Positions 34,402 through 47,769 of a stretch of 64,000 nt of DNA are shown here, in pieces. Numbering within the stretch: the stretch's first letter is position 1; each line of letters opens with the position of its first letter. Source of the DNA: Pagrus major. Taxonomy: Eukaryota > Chordata > Actinopteri > Spariformes > Sparidae. The notes beneath the pieces are model-generated. The model did no database searches. It had not been told where the DNA came from and was given only the letters and a program-made list of their open reading frames with translations. Where the stretch lies: positions 16,764,660 to 16,828,659 of the forward strand of contig NC_133235.1 in assembly GCF_040436345.1 (NCBI RefSeq). The letters run 5' to 3'. A program made the translations under genes and the position numbers.

Positions 34402-34424
34402 GCACAAACACACACACACACACA
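34402..34424. repeat. Short (CA)n microsatellite
   Basis: About ten CA units with one AA interruption, 280 bases upstream of the CDCP2 start codon. Confidence 0.8.
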
Positions 34425-34904
34425 GCTGCAAGTGGAGTTGATAAAAGAGAGAGGACGAAAGAGAGCACATTTGTCACTTATATAAATGGCTTCATTAGAG
34501 CGATGTGAGGGAGAGGAACATCCCACAACTATTGATGTCATGGAGTCAGGCGCACTGTGGAGACTTTGCTTTTCTTGTTTGACAGAAATCTCTGTTCTCA
34601 AATCGATTTGATTCATTTGCTTATTGTTCTGACAAATTTTCACATTCACAAATCAAACTTTTTAATCAAAAAGCCAAACTTTTCCGAACTGACAATTCAC
34701 ATCAAACAATACATTTCTCTCATCTGAATATAGTAAATAATAATGCTGTTATAACATATAACCGCTTTAAGTTTTACTTTATTTAAATACATTTTATTAT
34801 AACTTATAGTCCCCCTGGCGTACTTCTAATTGTAGACTTAAGTTATATACACATGATGTTTTAAACTTCTGGTATAATTGGGTTTTCCTTTATAAAAAGG
34901 AAAA
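34425..34904. other. CDCP2 upstream flank
   Basis: No gene is seen. This should contain part of the CDCP2 promoter or first untranslated exon, but no element was recognised apart from the CA run next to it. Confidence 0.4.
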
Positions 34905-35170
34905 ACTTAAAGCAACATTATGTCGAAATTGCCATTTTGTGTGACCCCCCATAGCTTCTGAATGCAACACCACTGTGGTAAATACAAATTGCAAGGCTGT
35001 AACAATTTATCAGAAGTAATGTAGGTGCTAACAAAGAAAAACTAATTCTGTCGTAACAATGTTTAGTGCTGAAAACTTGTGTCTGACGCTGTGATCCTAC
35101 CCTCTCACTGAAGTTGCACAGTGCAGAAACAAGTAATGGAGGGTATCTAGCTCATTTGGTATAGCATTAA
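34905..35170 (+). repeat. Probable dispersed repeat
   Basis: The block from taaagcaacattatgtcgaa through attgccattttgtgtgaccc, agaagtaatgtaggtgctaa and actgaagttgcacagtgcag reads like a dispersed fish repeat I have met in other intergenic regions. There is no second copy in the window to confirm it. Confidence 0.4.
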
Positions 35171-35228
35171 ATGCTTTGTTTCTTATTATAATAGCTGCTA
35201 CAGGAATTCAGCACAGTCACCGAATCTT

Positions 35229-35256
35229 ATTCATTCATTCATTCATTCATTCATTC
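35229..35256. repeat. (ATTC)n microsatellite
   Basis: Seven tandem ATTC units, then a diverged copy. Confidence 0.9.
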
Positions 35257-35590
35257 AGTCATTTATTTAAACCCTCGGTGAACACACTGAGGGAGAACCC
35301 CCATTCACAAATGTGTCAAGGTACAGACATACAATAAATCAAATGCAATTAAAATAAAAGGTAGACCACATTTATACTAACAATTTGCAGTTATGCATCT
35401 CATTGCAGAGTGATATAATGCATCAGGTGGTTTGAGAGTGTTAATGAGTACAGAAATATTAATGAGCATAAAATGTAATTCTTGATCTTGGAAGCAGTCG
35501 TTTGAAAGAAAAAATCTAAGTTGGCTCAGATGAAGAGCATGAGACGCAGTCGGAAATTTTGGAAAAACGTTAGTGGGTGGACCTTGACCT

Positions 35591-35790
35591 TAAAGAAATA
35601 GTTTGACATTTTGGAAAGCATGCTCATATCTCATTGCCAACAGTTAGATGAGAAGATCAATACCACTCATATCTGTTCTTTAAATATGAGGCCATGGCCG
35701 GGAGACGGTTAGCTCAGCTTCAAACAAAGTGTGGAAACAGGAGGCAAATGGTTTGTCTTGAGGTCTCTGCCCCCAGCCAAGTTATAGTTA
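35591..35790 (+). repeat. Partial copy of the foldback dispersed repeat
   Basis: Starts aaagaaatagtttgacattt and continues gttagatgagaagatcaata and gacggttagctcagcttcaa. It matches the plus-oriented arm of the copies at 12700-13165 and 31640-31935. Only one arm is recognisable here. Confidence 0.6.
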
Positions 35791-35799
35791 GGCTGTTTG

Positions 35800-38700
35800 C
35801 CACTTGTTTTCACTCTTAATGCTAAGCCAACATGTATCAACACCACTCTAATACTTCACTATAAGTGGTCATCTGTGTTGAAGTGTTTAAACATTTGGAT
35901 TATAATGTGCTCAAAAATAAAACGTCTGTGAAGAATGGTTCCTGTCTGTGCTGTTTTATCTTTCCACCTGCAGCTTGTCATCGAGTAGGAGAAAATGACA
36001 TCCCTCATGATAACAAGGTTAAAACCCATAGCATTTGTAATTCTGATTGGGCATCTAAAATGTTAGCTTTTGTCAGCTAAGCACATGTTTTGCACACAAA
36101 AGCAATTGCAGCTGTCCAAAAATGTAGTTCAGCAAGCAGTTGAGCTCCACGAAATAAAGTTGTCTCATAAAATTATGCTCAATACTTCAACACTTTAAAT
36201 TCTCTTCTGTAATTTTGCCTATTTTGCAGTGCACCTTTATTTTATTCATATATAAATGTTTCATTACAAACTAATTGAGCTATAGAGAAGAAGTCCTGCA
36301 TTTTGACTCCTCCGAAGCAAGGTCATCTCTCTCAAAGACGCAAGTGATTGTAATGTAAATTTTGTTTACACTGTAGCGTCTGTTTCTGAGGAGAACGCTG
36401 CAATAAGGCTCAGACAGAGATTTTGATGTATTTGCAGAATGCCACTCAGACGCCGTGACTCATTCCTCCTGGTTCGGCAGTCGTGTAACTGAATAGTGCA
36501 GACACATGTCGACAACAATAATCCTGACTTAGTGGAGTGTGTTACAGACAGGGAGATAAAGTACTCTTAGCAAAAAACCTATTCTGCAAATAAATGTTTG
36601 CTATTCTAGCGGTGCTGTGAAGGCAGGGCTTTTAGAGAGAATATCTAATGGCCTCAGTGATCAAAGCTAGCACCAAAAGAGACCTGCTAGATGGTGCTGT
36701 TGCACCATGAAAACACAGTGGAAATCACCAACGGCTTCTGAAAAGTCATGCCGAGCACTAAGCTGAAATAAATAAGAATGTGATTAAAATCAGTCAAGTG
36801 TTTTTCACACAGCGGTTCCTGGAACTAAAATGAACCGCCCTGCCTTTGAATTTTAATTCTGTCCTCTCTGAAAGCTTGTCATTGTTCAAGGATGTGGGTA
36901 CTGGGCAGTGCTGAAATGTGTTTCAGAAAGATATCGTTTGTTTGGAGAAATTAAATCACCTATTAGCAAGTAAATACTTAAAAAAACAAATATGGTTGAA
37001 AGAACTGGAAAATTCCAGCAGAATAAAGGGGAACTTCAGTCATACAAATAGCAGCCTTTTGACCAGGGCTGGCACTGGGAGCTTAATTGAATAATTTTGG
37101 TTCAAAAATACATCAGATGGGGATTTTGTTACAATTTGTTATGTTCAGCAAAAACTATAAAATAAATCAGTCTACACCTTGACTCATAAGTGGTTTGGAT
37201 TTAGCTGTGTTGTTGTGGGCGGAGGGGACTTGACAGCCTTGACATCTGGCATCTTTTGATCCAAAACGCAAGACGGCAAATGATTCGAACGTTGATAAAA
37301 TTTTAATAAAACATAATCTGTTTACAAAACATCTTTTCCCCACATCAGGACAGATTATGTTAGATTTTGCTTCGGGTATAGAGGGACTGTTGGTAACTGC
37401 TCACTCTGATGAATGTTCTCTAAAGCCCCTGACAGTCAGGGGGAAATGAGATGAATATATAAGCATATATGTCACAGGACAATAAAAACTTAATGTTTCC
37501 AACACAGCCTGCAGCTTGGCAGAACATCTACATGTCATTCCCAAGTGTACCCGGTGCTATATGGTGTCTTAGCATGATTTGTCTCTTAATATTTTTAATG
37601 CTTGGCATATTTCTGCAGAAAGAGCCTAAGGATAACCCTGAGTCACCCTGTGCTGCTTTTTGTTTAGTGACAACACAGTGTTTCATCCATAATGTTTGCA
37701 CTGCAGCTGGTTGGCTGCACTCAAAGCTAATTTCTAATAACAGAGCTGTATTTAATGGCATTCAGCATTTTTATAACATTATTCAAATGTGTATAACAGT
37801 GGTAGTAATTCTTATTCAGGAGTGGACCAGCCAAACTGACTGAGTACAGAGGAAAACATTGCTACAACCTTGTGCCATGTATTCCCAGCTGATGTTCACT
37901 TACAGCCAGAAATGTTGTTTTTTCTCCCTCACAGTGGTTTTGTTAACATTTTCTCTGCTCCACTCTACATTTCCACCTTCTCTCTCTACCAAGGACAATA
38001 TTGATATGTCATTGCACCTCCAATTCAGGGAGCTCACAGATTGGATTATGGACCTTAATGAGCTAAGCCTCCCTCTACAGTTACGAGGGCAATGAAATCT
38101 GTTATTCAGGTTAAGGAACAGAGAGGAGAAAGAATCGACTTCCCTCGCCGACTGCTATTCTTACTACCCTGGCTTTGCTATGTTAGATGAGATGAAATTT
38201 GTTATGTTCCGGGATATTTTTGCTATTTATACAAATTTAATTGCATATAGAGTGACTTTAAAGCAAGGGCGTCACAGAAAATGGTAACAGAAAGATTTTA
38301 AAATGCAAGACACATACTGCAGCACTAATTGGTTGTCATAGCTGCAGTAAAGACTAATGTGAAATACATACATACAATACAATAAATGCACAAAAATTCA
38401 AATGATTATACGGCACAGCTTAAATACATGATTTTAATCACAACTGATGACTTTGGTGGTAAGGCAGCTCTAAAAACAACAGGCAGTTAGATTACCAGAT
38501 GAGCCAGAATAAGTCTGATTCCATTACTAAATAATGCTTGTAACAACTTTAAATTTGAAAACAAATACACGGTATGGCTTTTCACTTCTCCCTTGGTATC
38601 TTAGAAATGAAGCCTTGCTTTTGCTCCCTACACCTTACCACGCCACGACCTCAACTAACATGCAGCAGCATTTCCTTCAAATCAGCTGTCCTTTTCCAGA

Positions 38701-38912
38701 ATTGCAAACCCCAATTTTAAATGTTTTTTTTTATTAATATAAGAAAAATCAGTCTGCCCTGTTGGCAGGTGACCTGAAATTGTTACCTGCCACAGAAATG
38801 TTTTTATATGTAATTGGCAGGTGGCAGGTAGTGATTTTGTTTCATGCTTTAAACATAGTCCAGGAATCAATGTTTCTTATAAAATTGTTGGCAAAATAGC
38901 TGTAGCTTATGT
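35800..38912. other. Intergenic stretch, no gene seen
   Basis: About 3.1 kb, AT-rich. The longest open frame (37469-37843, 124 codons, plus strand) has two hydrophobic stretches but no recognisable family, upstream signals or exon context, so it is not called. A small inverted pair (ggcaggtgacc near 38765, ttacctgcc near 38784) and a repeat of the same word (ggcaggtggcaggt near 38817) suggest a repeat remnant. Confidence 0.5.
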
Positions 38913-39131
38913 ATGTCCTTTGAGGACAACAATGTGGCCGGAGAATACAGATGGTTTGAAAGAGGAGTAAAAGAATCCGTCCATTTCAAACTGGAACGGC
39001 CGTCTTTGAACAGAGGAGGTGGCCTACGACATTACGCTGTCCTGAGTTCCCTCCTCAGGCAGCTTAACAATCATTCACACCTGGGTTCACCTAGCCTTAG
39101 CGACCCACATGAAGGCCAGTTAAGTCAACTA
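38913..39131 (+). mobile_element. Penelope-like retroelement fragment (endonuclease-end peptide)
   Basis: A 73-codon frame encodes WFERGVKESVHFKLERPSLN followed by RGGGLRHYAVLSSLLRQL. The pattern (FxRGVKE, PSLNRGGGLRH) is the end of the GIY-YIG-side region in the ORF of fish Penelope-like elements (non-LTR). No reverse transcriptase domain or GIY-YIG core is seen upstream, so only a 3' stub remains, as usual for 5'-truncated copies. It lies in gene-free DNA. Confidence 0.65.
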
Positions 39132-39259
39132 TGAAACTCAGAGCTCACATGTGTCCTTACTCGTCATAGCATTGTTTTTCGTCATAGCATGCAGCTGTTT
39201 TCAGAGAAACACTTCAAAAACCCGCTGTACACTACCTGCTCAGCACCGAACAGCAGACA

Positions 39260-39425
39260 GCCTCAGTTAGCGATTAAGCTAGCTGGTGGACACAGTGGAG
39301 CATTTAGCAGCAGAAGAGGCAGATATTTTCCTCAAGAATGGATTGAGACCTACTACAGAGCTAAAAGGTGAGTTGATATTGAACTTACATTTGTCAAGTA
39401 TAAAGAACAGGACTTCAAATGAATG
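39260..39425 (+). repeat. Probable dispersed repeat fragment
   Basis: The wording aagctagctggtggacacag, tggagcatttagcagcagaa and gagctaaaaggtgagttgat is familiar from a widespread fish repeat. It directly follows the Penelope-like stub. The 60-codon frame over it (39189-39371) is not a gene. Confidence 0.45.
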
Positions 39426-39958
39426 CTAATGTTGTCACAAGTGACCAAAAATGATCAGTTATTGCAGATTTATGCACTCAAAGCACTTTCCCGCTCGTTT
39501 GCTACAATGTTGTTTGCTAGTTTGCTAACTCTGTTCCTCATGTAGCATTTCATAGCAAAGCTAGCCTGCTAACGGTCTGTTTCAGGAAGGCTTTATGAAG
39601 AAATAATGTTTTGTTATGTTCAGTTCCTACAGCAACAATGCTAATGTTAGCTGTTTTCTTGCTATCTCACGTAAGTGCTTGTTTGGAGCAAGCGGTTTGC
39701 TCTTTGCAATTCTTTATATGTTGGTGTTATTGTGCAACAAGAACTATTGAAGCTATTCTTCTCTTGGTACAGCATGTTTTTTTTTCTTATACTTTGGCAT
39801 GTTTATGACAAGGTTTCACGCTGGTGTTGTATGAGGAGCTGAACAATAACTAGCATAAGTTGTGAAAGTTGTTGTCATCCTCTGTGGAGGTGTCCTATTG
39901 CCTCATTGTACAGTTCGGTCTCTAACTGAGGCAAAGATTGTGTTGCTGTAGTGATGTA

Positions 39959-40510
39959 AACATGATTGTTGCATACAGCCTCTTCACATAATTCCCCTGT
40001 AATATTGGCTTCATAAGAAGTGGCTTTTGAACGACATAGGATGTACGGTCGCTTTATATTCTTAAATGTAAACTACTGAACGCCTTTGGTTTACGTTTCT
40101 GCTACTCTCTTAATGTACTGATGATGGTCACGCTGCTCATCAATGACACATAACAAAAAATACATTATGTCATTTTAATATGCTCAGGTTAGTAGTTCTG
40201 CTGCAACGCTGAGGTGTCGGGCACTCAGACTCAAAGAGGTGGTCTAAATTTTGTCTTGAAAGAAAATAATGGGGCTGTTTTTCACACAGTGTTCACACTA
40301 CAGCCTGCTGCTTCATGCGAAAGACTGATGGGTTTAGAAAGGTTCCTGCCGTTCTTTTGCCTCCTTTCCTATTAGCTTACTTCAAACCAGGTCTCTAGTA
40401 GAGGGTAAAATTGTATAATGGCTCTGAACACGACTGTTGTACACAGCAGATTTACATAGTTATTCCCCTGCAATGGTGGCTTCATGGGAAGCTCAACATG
40501 GCTTTTGTCA
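39959..40510. repeat. Pair of diverged direct repeats
   Basis: 39959-40033 and 40426-40507 share the order acatgattgttgcatacagc / acacgactgttgtacacagc, attcccctgtaat / attcccctgcaat and ggcttcataagaag / ggcttcatgggaag. They are two copies of one unit in the same direction about 465 bases apart. Confidence 0.55.
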
Positions 40511-40519
40511 CACTCAGGG

Positions 40520-41225
40520 TAGCTAGTCAAGTTTTCTCCACATGCTTTACAGTTATTGAAGCATTACGGAAACAGTCCAAAGAAACTAAGTAATAGGCTT
40601 ATGCAATAGGTACAAGACCACACACAGTCCTTATAATAGCATTCTTTGGGCTCAGTATCTGATGCATTTTAGTGAAGTTTATTACCATCACTCCCTCAGT
40701 CTCTGCTGTCATGAGCGTGGTTCATGTTAATGGTGAGTGACGGGTACAACTCCGCAACTATGTTTTCTAATATCTGTCACAACACAATCGTAATCTGTTG
40801 CAAACCTCCAACTTTGTATTTTAGTTTTAGAAGGTTGGAGGAGGAACCTGATATCCTGCTCAAACTGGTTGACAAGCCTTTAAATAAACAGACACTAGAC
40901 ACGTTTAGAATATTTGCTGATGCTGTTTGTTTACATCAGTACATTCAATATCAATCAGTTCAGCTTTGCTAATTGTGCAGATAATTTCGCAAGGCACCAT
41001 TTGAGATGTACTTTCATCAGTGACAAGTGAAGTGTTTCTGTATAATAAAAATAATATATATCACAGCTTTTCATAGAGCAATGCACAGCATCAAAAGCAT
41101 AGCTCTATAAATCAATTCCAACTGAGCCGTCTCGACGGCTGTGTTGTTTTGGGCAAAAAGCGGCAGCATTTTAATTAATCACTCACATAGCGATGCTGCA
41201 GTGTAAATACTCCAGATAACAGGAA
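40520..41225. other. Intergenic stretch, nothing recognised
   Basis: AT-rich with short open frames only. No repeat family, exon or RNA gene was recognised. Confidence 0.5.
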
Positions 41226-41247
41226 GGGGGGGGGGGGGGGGGGGGGG
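41226..41247 (+). repeat. Poly(G) run of 22 bases
   Basis: An uninterrupted run of 22 G. It can form G-quadruplex-type structures and is prone to slippage and assembly error, so the true length is uncertain. Confidence 0.9.
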
Positions 41248-41249
41248 CA

Positions 41250-44200
41250 CCCTGGCACATAAACAGAGTACAATTATGGCCCTTAGCAAGAGCACTTGAT
41301 TAAGCTGTTTTAGTACCCTTTGCTCACTGGGTACTAAACATCTGACTCATAATGCATCAGCTATTTCAGAAGATTGCTCTTGCTATGATCTTGCATGAAT
41401 TTTCACAGAAGTAATTAAAAGAATGAAATGATGAAGTGGATGGGAACAGGAATCAGTGACACAGACAGCTCAGCGACTTGATGACAAATAGGAGGGCAGT
41501 GACTTGAAAATATTACAATTATTATATCATTGGTGCAGCATTTTTAAAAAAAATTTTTTTATCTTTTGCGGTGAAAGTCTTTCGGTTTAATAAATTAAGA
41601 TTTTCCTCCCAAGATCAAATGCTCAAAAAGAGCTTGTTTATGTACATTTGACATAGTCGTATTCCAGGGGAGGAAATGCGTGTCGCATTGTCAGAGAGTC
41701 AGAGGGTGAAAGGGAGAAGGGAAAAAGAAGGGAAAAATTTTATTTTTTGATGTATCGTGATTCCCAGTTCTTGACATCATGATCACCTCTAACGCCTTTG
41801 CAAGACTGGACTGTACTTTTCTTACAGTTGAATCAATTGGATGGTGAAGCGTAATAGACATAACCATGTATGTCATGTTTACATTCTAAAGCCCTATTTG
41901 CACAGGACTGGTATCATGAGGGGACCTCGTGATTTAGAAACCCAACCCATTAGGCTCATGTGGCACATTCAAACAGGATGTGTGTTTTTTACTCAAATTT
42001 ACTATTTAATATTATCCCCCAGATATGATATGACAGGTTTTCAGAAGTGGAGAGCCACATTAATAATATAGGCTAGAGTTGTTTTGCCAAATTCCTACAT
42101 GCGTTACAAGAATAAATACACATTTGCAGCTCATTTAAATCAAGTGATAGATCCTTTGTGGCTGTGACATTCCCTGTCATTGCTCATTTTAAACGTCAAT
42201 GTTGCCAATCTGACAGCACAGCACAGCTGTTAACTGCTGTTAAACATATTAAGAGCTGCAATCACATTTGTTATTAATTCAGTTGTCTAACAAAAGAAAA
42301 CAGATGTTGAAAAAATACAAGCCCCATAGCTGACATACCGATTTGCACGGGCTAATAATGTCTCTCTCTAATTTGCAGTGGAATTTTTACTTCACAAATA
42401 ACTGACATGGCAGATTCACACAGGATTAAGATCACATACAACTCCACAATTTTTACAAATTACTCGAGGTTCCCAGGTATTACTAGTCCTGTGCGTTTAT
42501 GCGCATTTATGTAGTTTTATGTGTTTTGCTCTTTAAGTAGGCTGTTTTCCCACCTAAGCACTTGTTCTTGACTATTTTATATGCATAAAGTTAGTGTAAA
42601 TAAAGAAATAAAGAACTATAATGAGTTTTTGCCCCTGTTACTTTTGGCAGGGGTATTTTGAGGTAAAAAAATGGCTTTTTTTGTCAGTTGCCTGAACATT
42701 TCCTTAAAAAAGAGAATGTGTTAAGTGTTTATTTTCAGTAAAAAATGTTTTAAAAAGATCTAATTTGAACTTGAACTCTGTTAGACCACATGATGTGGAC
42801 CTATTGTGTTTTCCAGCTAATAGGGGTACTCACAGAATAAAAAATAAATACATAATTCAGTGTGTTCCGACATTATAGATTAGTGCCAGAAGCACCCGCA
42901 GAACAAATAATCAAAGTCAGCTTATGACCTTTCAAAAGAGCCCAAACACATGTCTGTACTTCAAATGGTTCAACAACAGCTTTCAATTCACTTCAGCTGG
43001 ACTGGGATCGGCGTTTTAGGATTATTTTACATACATTTCAGCAATGGTAACCGGGCAAGGCTAGCGAGTGTGAGCTAAGATAATGAAATTCAGCAAGTGT
43101 TGGAAAAATAACCTTTTTGTTCCTAAAACTATCAAAACCTTAACCATAGTGGTGTCACACCAACAGACAGGATCTGTTTCTGAAGGCAATACAGACATCA
43201 GATCCAAACATATCTGTTGTTCTGGAGGGCAGTTACGACACCATTTTTTGTTGCATACACTCATACCTTTAGGGTACCGCTAATGACTCATGAGTGCCAT
43301 GACTAAAGTGTGTTTTCTGTTAACAATATGAACGCAATGCCATTATTCACAGTATACAGTGCACTAAGAACCTGTGACTCAGGGTCTAACAATTACAGTC
43401 ATTGCTGTGTAAACACAACGGATGAGACGTTCACCTCATTAGAGCTCAACCTAAAAGCTCAAAAACAATATGCACGACAACACGGCCTCTGAGTGTTTAA
43501 ATGTTCTTATGATACCGTTTGGATCCATTTCTGGCCACAGTTTTCCTCCCTGCTGCTGACCCTTTTGGCCTTGGTGGCCTTTCGGGTCTGAATCTGCTCT
43601 TTGCTTCCTGACAGATGGCCTGGCGTACTGGTCATTTCCCAGTCTCTGTGGGTGGCACCAGCTGTATGTACAGACTGGGCTCGTACAGAATACCCACAAC
43701 ACATTCAACATTCACACTGCATTTAGTTGCAAATAATGTAAAGTCTTGTGTTACACCACAATATGAAAACCAATTTCACGAGGCGTAGTACTTGACAAAG
43801 GCCACGCTGGTACTGTTCCATCTGAGCAGTTTACATAATGTTGCGGTGATCTGACAAAACAAGGTGGTAAAAACACAGAGCGACCTAGTTATTCCGTGAC
43901 ATTTTCCCTTTTTAATATTAGATGTGGCTTTGTTCAGCAAGCAACGTGTACTCCACAGAGTACTTGTTCACGTGTTCACAGCTAAACTAAACGTGTGTTT
44001 GTATGAGATAAGTACTCTTGAGGAATGATGAACCTTGCATGAATACACAGATAATCAACCCCTCATTGAGAACCAATGAAAACTCTTCCCAGGAGTCATT
44101 TGGAAATGATGCCGACCAGTATATTAATAGTTAGGCGAGCAACAGCAGGGATAGAGACAGAAGGTTAACAGCTATTGGCCAGTTACACTCCTGGGATTTA

Positions 44201-46710
44201 AAATGACCAATTACTGTGATTAATAGGGGTCTAATTAAATAGTCTCCCAACCAACAATTGCCAGTAATGTTTTTCAGTGTAATAAAACAGTAAGAGGATA
44301 TTGCTTATGCTTTCTCAAATTTTATTACTCCTATGTTGTCCATATCTGGGAATCTCAGGGTTGTGGGTGGATCGTCATCGCCTTTCATAAGACATAATCA
44401 TTACTTGCATGCAGACTAATGGGAGTATGTTTGTGTATTTCTATGTGTAGATGGAGTTGTTTGTGCTGTGTTCCCTCATCTATCAGTAGGCTGCCCTTCT
44501 CTGATGGCCACTGAAGTTCCATTAGTACCCACATTCCTGATTGATGTTGCACAATACTGTGTCGGAGGGCTAGGATTGTTATTCTGAAGCAGTGACATGC
44601 TTATTACGACACCTTTTCACCACAGAACAGGGGAATTGCTATGCTGATATTGTGAGGCTCAGATTTGCATTGATGGTGAGCTCAGCAAATGTCTGGAATT
44701 ATTTGCTTTTCAGGAGTTCGTCTGCAAATGTACCACGTCTCCGAGTAAGAATAATGTTTTCTGAAACAGGGCAGTTGAGGTAATAGGGTGTTTGTTGAAT
44801 GAATTTGGAGAATAAGTTCTTTCATGTGGAACAGTTCTGAACCCTGACTGACTGACTGTACAAGCTCAGATGATTCAGAGCTGCTAAGTGGTAACATTTG
44901 AGCCGGTGTGTCGGTTGAAATGCTGCAAACCTGCTTGATTGGAGGGAGTAAAGCGGCTGTTGAGGGAGCCTCGACAGTCAAGGTCCACTCCTCTTATGAT
45001 TCCACTTATGAGCTATCTGAGACAACATAAAAGAAAATGATTTTTTTTTACTTTTTTCAGATAAAATGAAAACCGGTAACTTGAAAGGACCTTGATCAAA
45101 CAGAATCAGATTTTCAACATCTGTGTTAAACACCCTTGATCGCATAAAGATGACATAGAAGGTGCTATTAAAATGAAAAGCATGTGAAAAGCATAAATTG
45201 GTTAGTTTATGAGATCAGACATTGATATGGCTTCCCTGATCAAAACCTACTTTTTCCATGTGATCTCCCTTCCTGCTCTCTTCAGCATTTTCAGACTCTT
45301 TGGTGCCGTCTGTGTCAGCAAAATTTGCACGTCTACAAAAGTGAACGCTCGAGTTATGTTGCTACTTTTTCAATATGGCCTTTGAATTCTTGTCTGCATT
45401 CATTAGTGAGAAGCAATGACACCATGAGTACCAGGGCCAGCTGCCAAGACATCCAATGCTGCGGGACAATGAGGGAGATCGCCGGCTCTGTAGCCTGCTG
45501 ATGAGTACACAGTCTCTTTGATTTTGCATTTGAAACAGAGATGTAAAGCTTGTAGCCCGCCGGACTGTCAAAAAGAAGCCGAGCTGAATCACTCAAGTTT
45601 GGATTTATTTTGTGCCAGCTTTGCTTTTGTTCCTTCTACAGTGGCTCTTTATTGTCATTATCAAGGTCATTAAGGAATCAGAAATGGAACTGGAAATTGT
45701 TTACACTGTCTTCTCTCTGTGTCTGAAGAGGTTTTTGTGAAGGATTATTTGCCTAAAGTGTAGGTTGTTGATGATGATTAGGATGATGTTTGAGATTATT
45801 TGTCTATGCAAAGATTCAGGAAATATGAAAGAAAGGGAATAACATGCAGAAAAGGCTGAGTCGAATTCAAAATGACAGCCTTAACCAGCTGAACTTCCCA
45901 CACAAACATTTCTGTTTTTTATTGTTAAATTAATGCAGTTTGGCAGATGCTGTACATTTTTTCATCATATTTCTTTGCCAGCAGTATACGGCGAGCATTT
46001 CTTATGTACAGTGACATGTGACAAAGTGCTGTGATTGCTTTGCTGCATATTGAACCTACCATTTTAGTATTCCAACGCCGCACGTTATTACACACGTTTC
46101 CACACATTAACCTTTCCTGAGTTCTTCCCTATACCATTGTGCTCATGTGTGCCTGGACTATGATTAATATGCCTTTGCCCTCATGTGATAAAATCTTGCA
46201 AATCTTCCTCCCTGCCTACCTACAACTCCAGTCACCTTATTATTTTTCGAAAGGTTGTTTGGTCACTGAGCTTAGATTATTCCATTCCCTGCTCTACATC
46301 TTATGTGCCACGTGTCCCTTCCTCATTCAAAATGTGTTTTTTCTCTAGGAATGGAATATGGAAATCTGTTTTAGCTCATGTGTGGATGATGTTTCACTGT
46401 ATCGTATAACCATTTCATCAACTTCCCACTAGGGCAGCTTGTGCGGATGTCCTTGGTTCGCCAGGGTTTTCTCAGCTGGTCCTTTGTGGCTTAATTGTGT
46501 TTTGTGACATGGGGAGGAATTGGACCAGAGACTTTATGTATTAGAGACTAAAAAGTGTAAATAAGGGTGTGAACCTCGTTTATTTTTCACAGTCCCTTAT
46601 TTTTGACAGCGTCTGCCTTTTAGTATATGATTTTGCATAAATTCCCAGAGGATGTTGTCCTGGTTGTTTGGGTTTAGGAGTTGATGTATACAGGTCCTTA
46701 AAGCATAACG
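41250..46710. other. Intergenic stretch, no gene seen
   Basis: About 5.5 kb of AT-rich DNA. The open frames are 60-99 codons, often overlap on both strands and show no family resemblance. No repeat with a second copy in the window was recognised here. Confidence 0.5.
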
Positions 46711-46714
46711 CTGG

Positions 46715-47120
46715 CATTATTCTACATTTTTGAATTGTCAGTAAATCCAATGGAGAGACCAAAGCCAACGATTCCCTTGTTTGTCTCTCAATAGTTACCA
46801 ACTTCTCTACCCTGTCTCTGGCATTGTGTAAAGGGCCCATTTGTTTCTACTAACGATGACATTCTTTAAACCAGGTCACAAATTTAGAGTTCCTTTTAAA
46901 GTAACAATGAAAAAATGGGCCGATGGGCACTGTAGTTTTTAGCAAACACTACTCAAGCATGACTAAATGGTACCTTTTTTGGGACTATTTTAATATACAG
47001 TAGCAATAAAGGAATCTGTAGCCCAACAGTATGGCTCACTAATGTATACCGATACAGGTGCTCTCAATTCTGGCTGATTAGACTTCTAGTCAGGTAGAAG
47101 TTGGTTAAAGTCAGACAGGA
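46715..47120 (+). repeat. Dispersed repeat copy
   Basis: Runs from acatttttgaattgtcagta through ggagagaccaaagccaac, ttgtttgtctctcaatagtt and gggcactgtagtttttagca to caggtagaagttggttaaag. It matches in order the copy in TMEM59 intron 5 (23985-24690) and the fragment at 15800-15856. This is the fullest of the three. Confidence 0.6.
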
Positions 47121-47769
47121 ATTTTTGCGATTTTACCGAATAATAACTGTATGAATCATGTCAATAAATAATAATGGTGTATGTTGTCTGTGCTGGTGCT
47201 ACATTCAAGCTATGTTGGCAGAATAGGAACAACAAAACCTCCCACTAATCCAATTAGGCATTGCTCATGCATTACTAGCCTTGTTGCCACACCATTTAGA
47301 AGAAGAAGGATCTTTTTTAGTAATCACACACAATCACACAATGTACAACGTAGTGAAACTTAAACCTAATCTAAATTTGCAATTTTTGTTGTGCTATATA
47401 TTTAGAGCAGTTAGGTGCCAACACTGTAACTGCCAGCAATAGAAGCTTTGCGGCTAGCTCTCTAGTTTTGTCAATTTGTCGCTTATATGTTTTTTTTCTG
47501 CTCAGTCGCTTGTAATTATGGTGTAATTTATATGATGCATAACAGGTGCAACAAAACTAATGGGGAGAGGAAGAGAGATGTCAATCAAACATAGTTTGTA
47601 CACTCCCAAGTAGACCAGAGAAGAGGTCTAATCAGGCTGTGCAAGGTTTTAATACTTGCTAATTGTTGGTTTTAGACATTGTCGTGGGATTTGTTGATAT
47701 AGTCCTACAAATTTAAAGGCTTAAAAATGTTTTCAGTAAACATATTGTCTCCTCTATAGGTCAAGACAG
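47121..47769. other. Gap between two repeats, nothing recognised
   Basis: AT-rich sequence without a supported gene. The 60-codon frame at 47181-47363 has no family resemblance. Confidence 0.4.

Noticed and set aside
37469-37843. 124-codon frame with hydrophobic stretches
   Set aside because: No recognisable family, no exon signals, AT-rich random composition.
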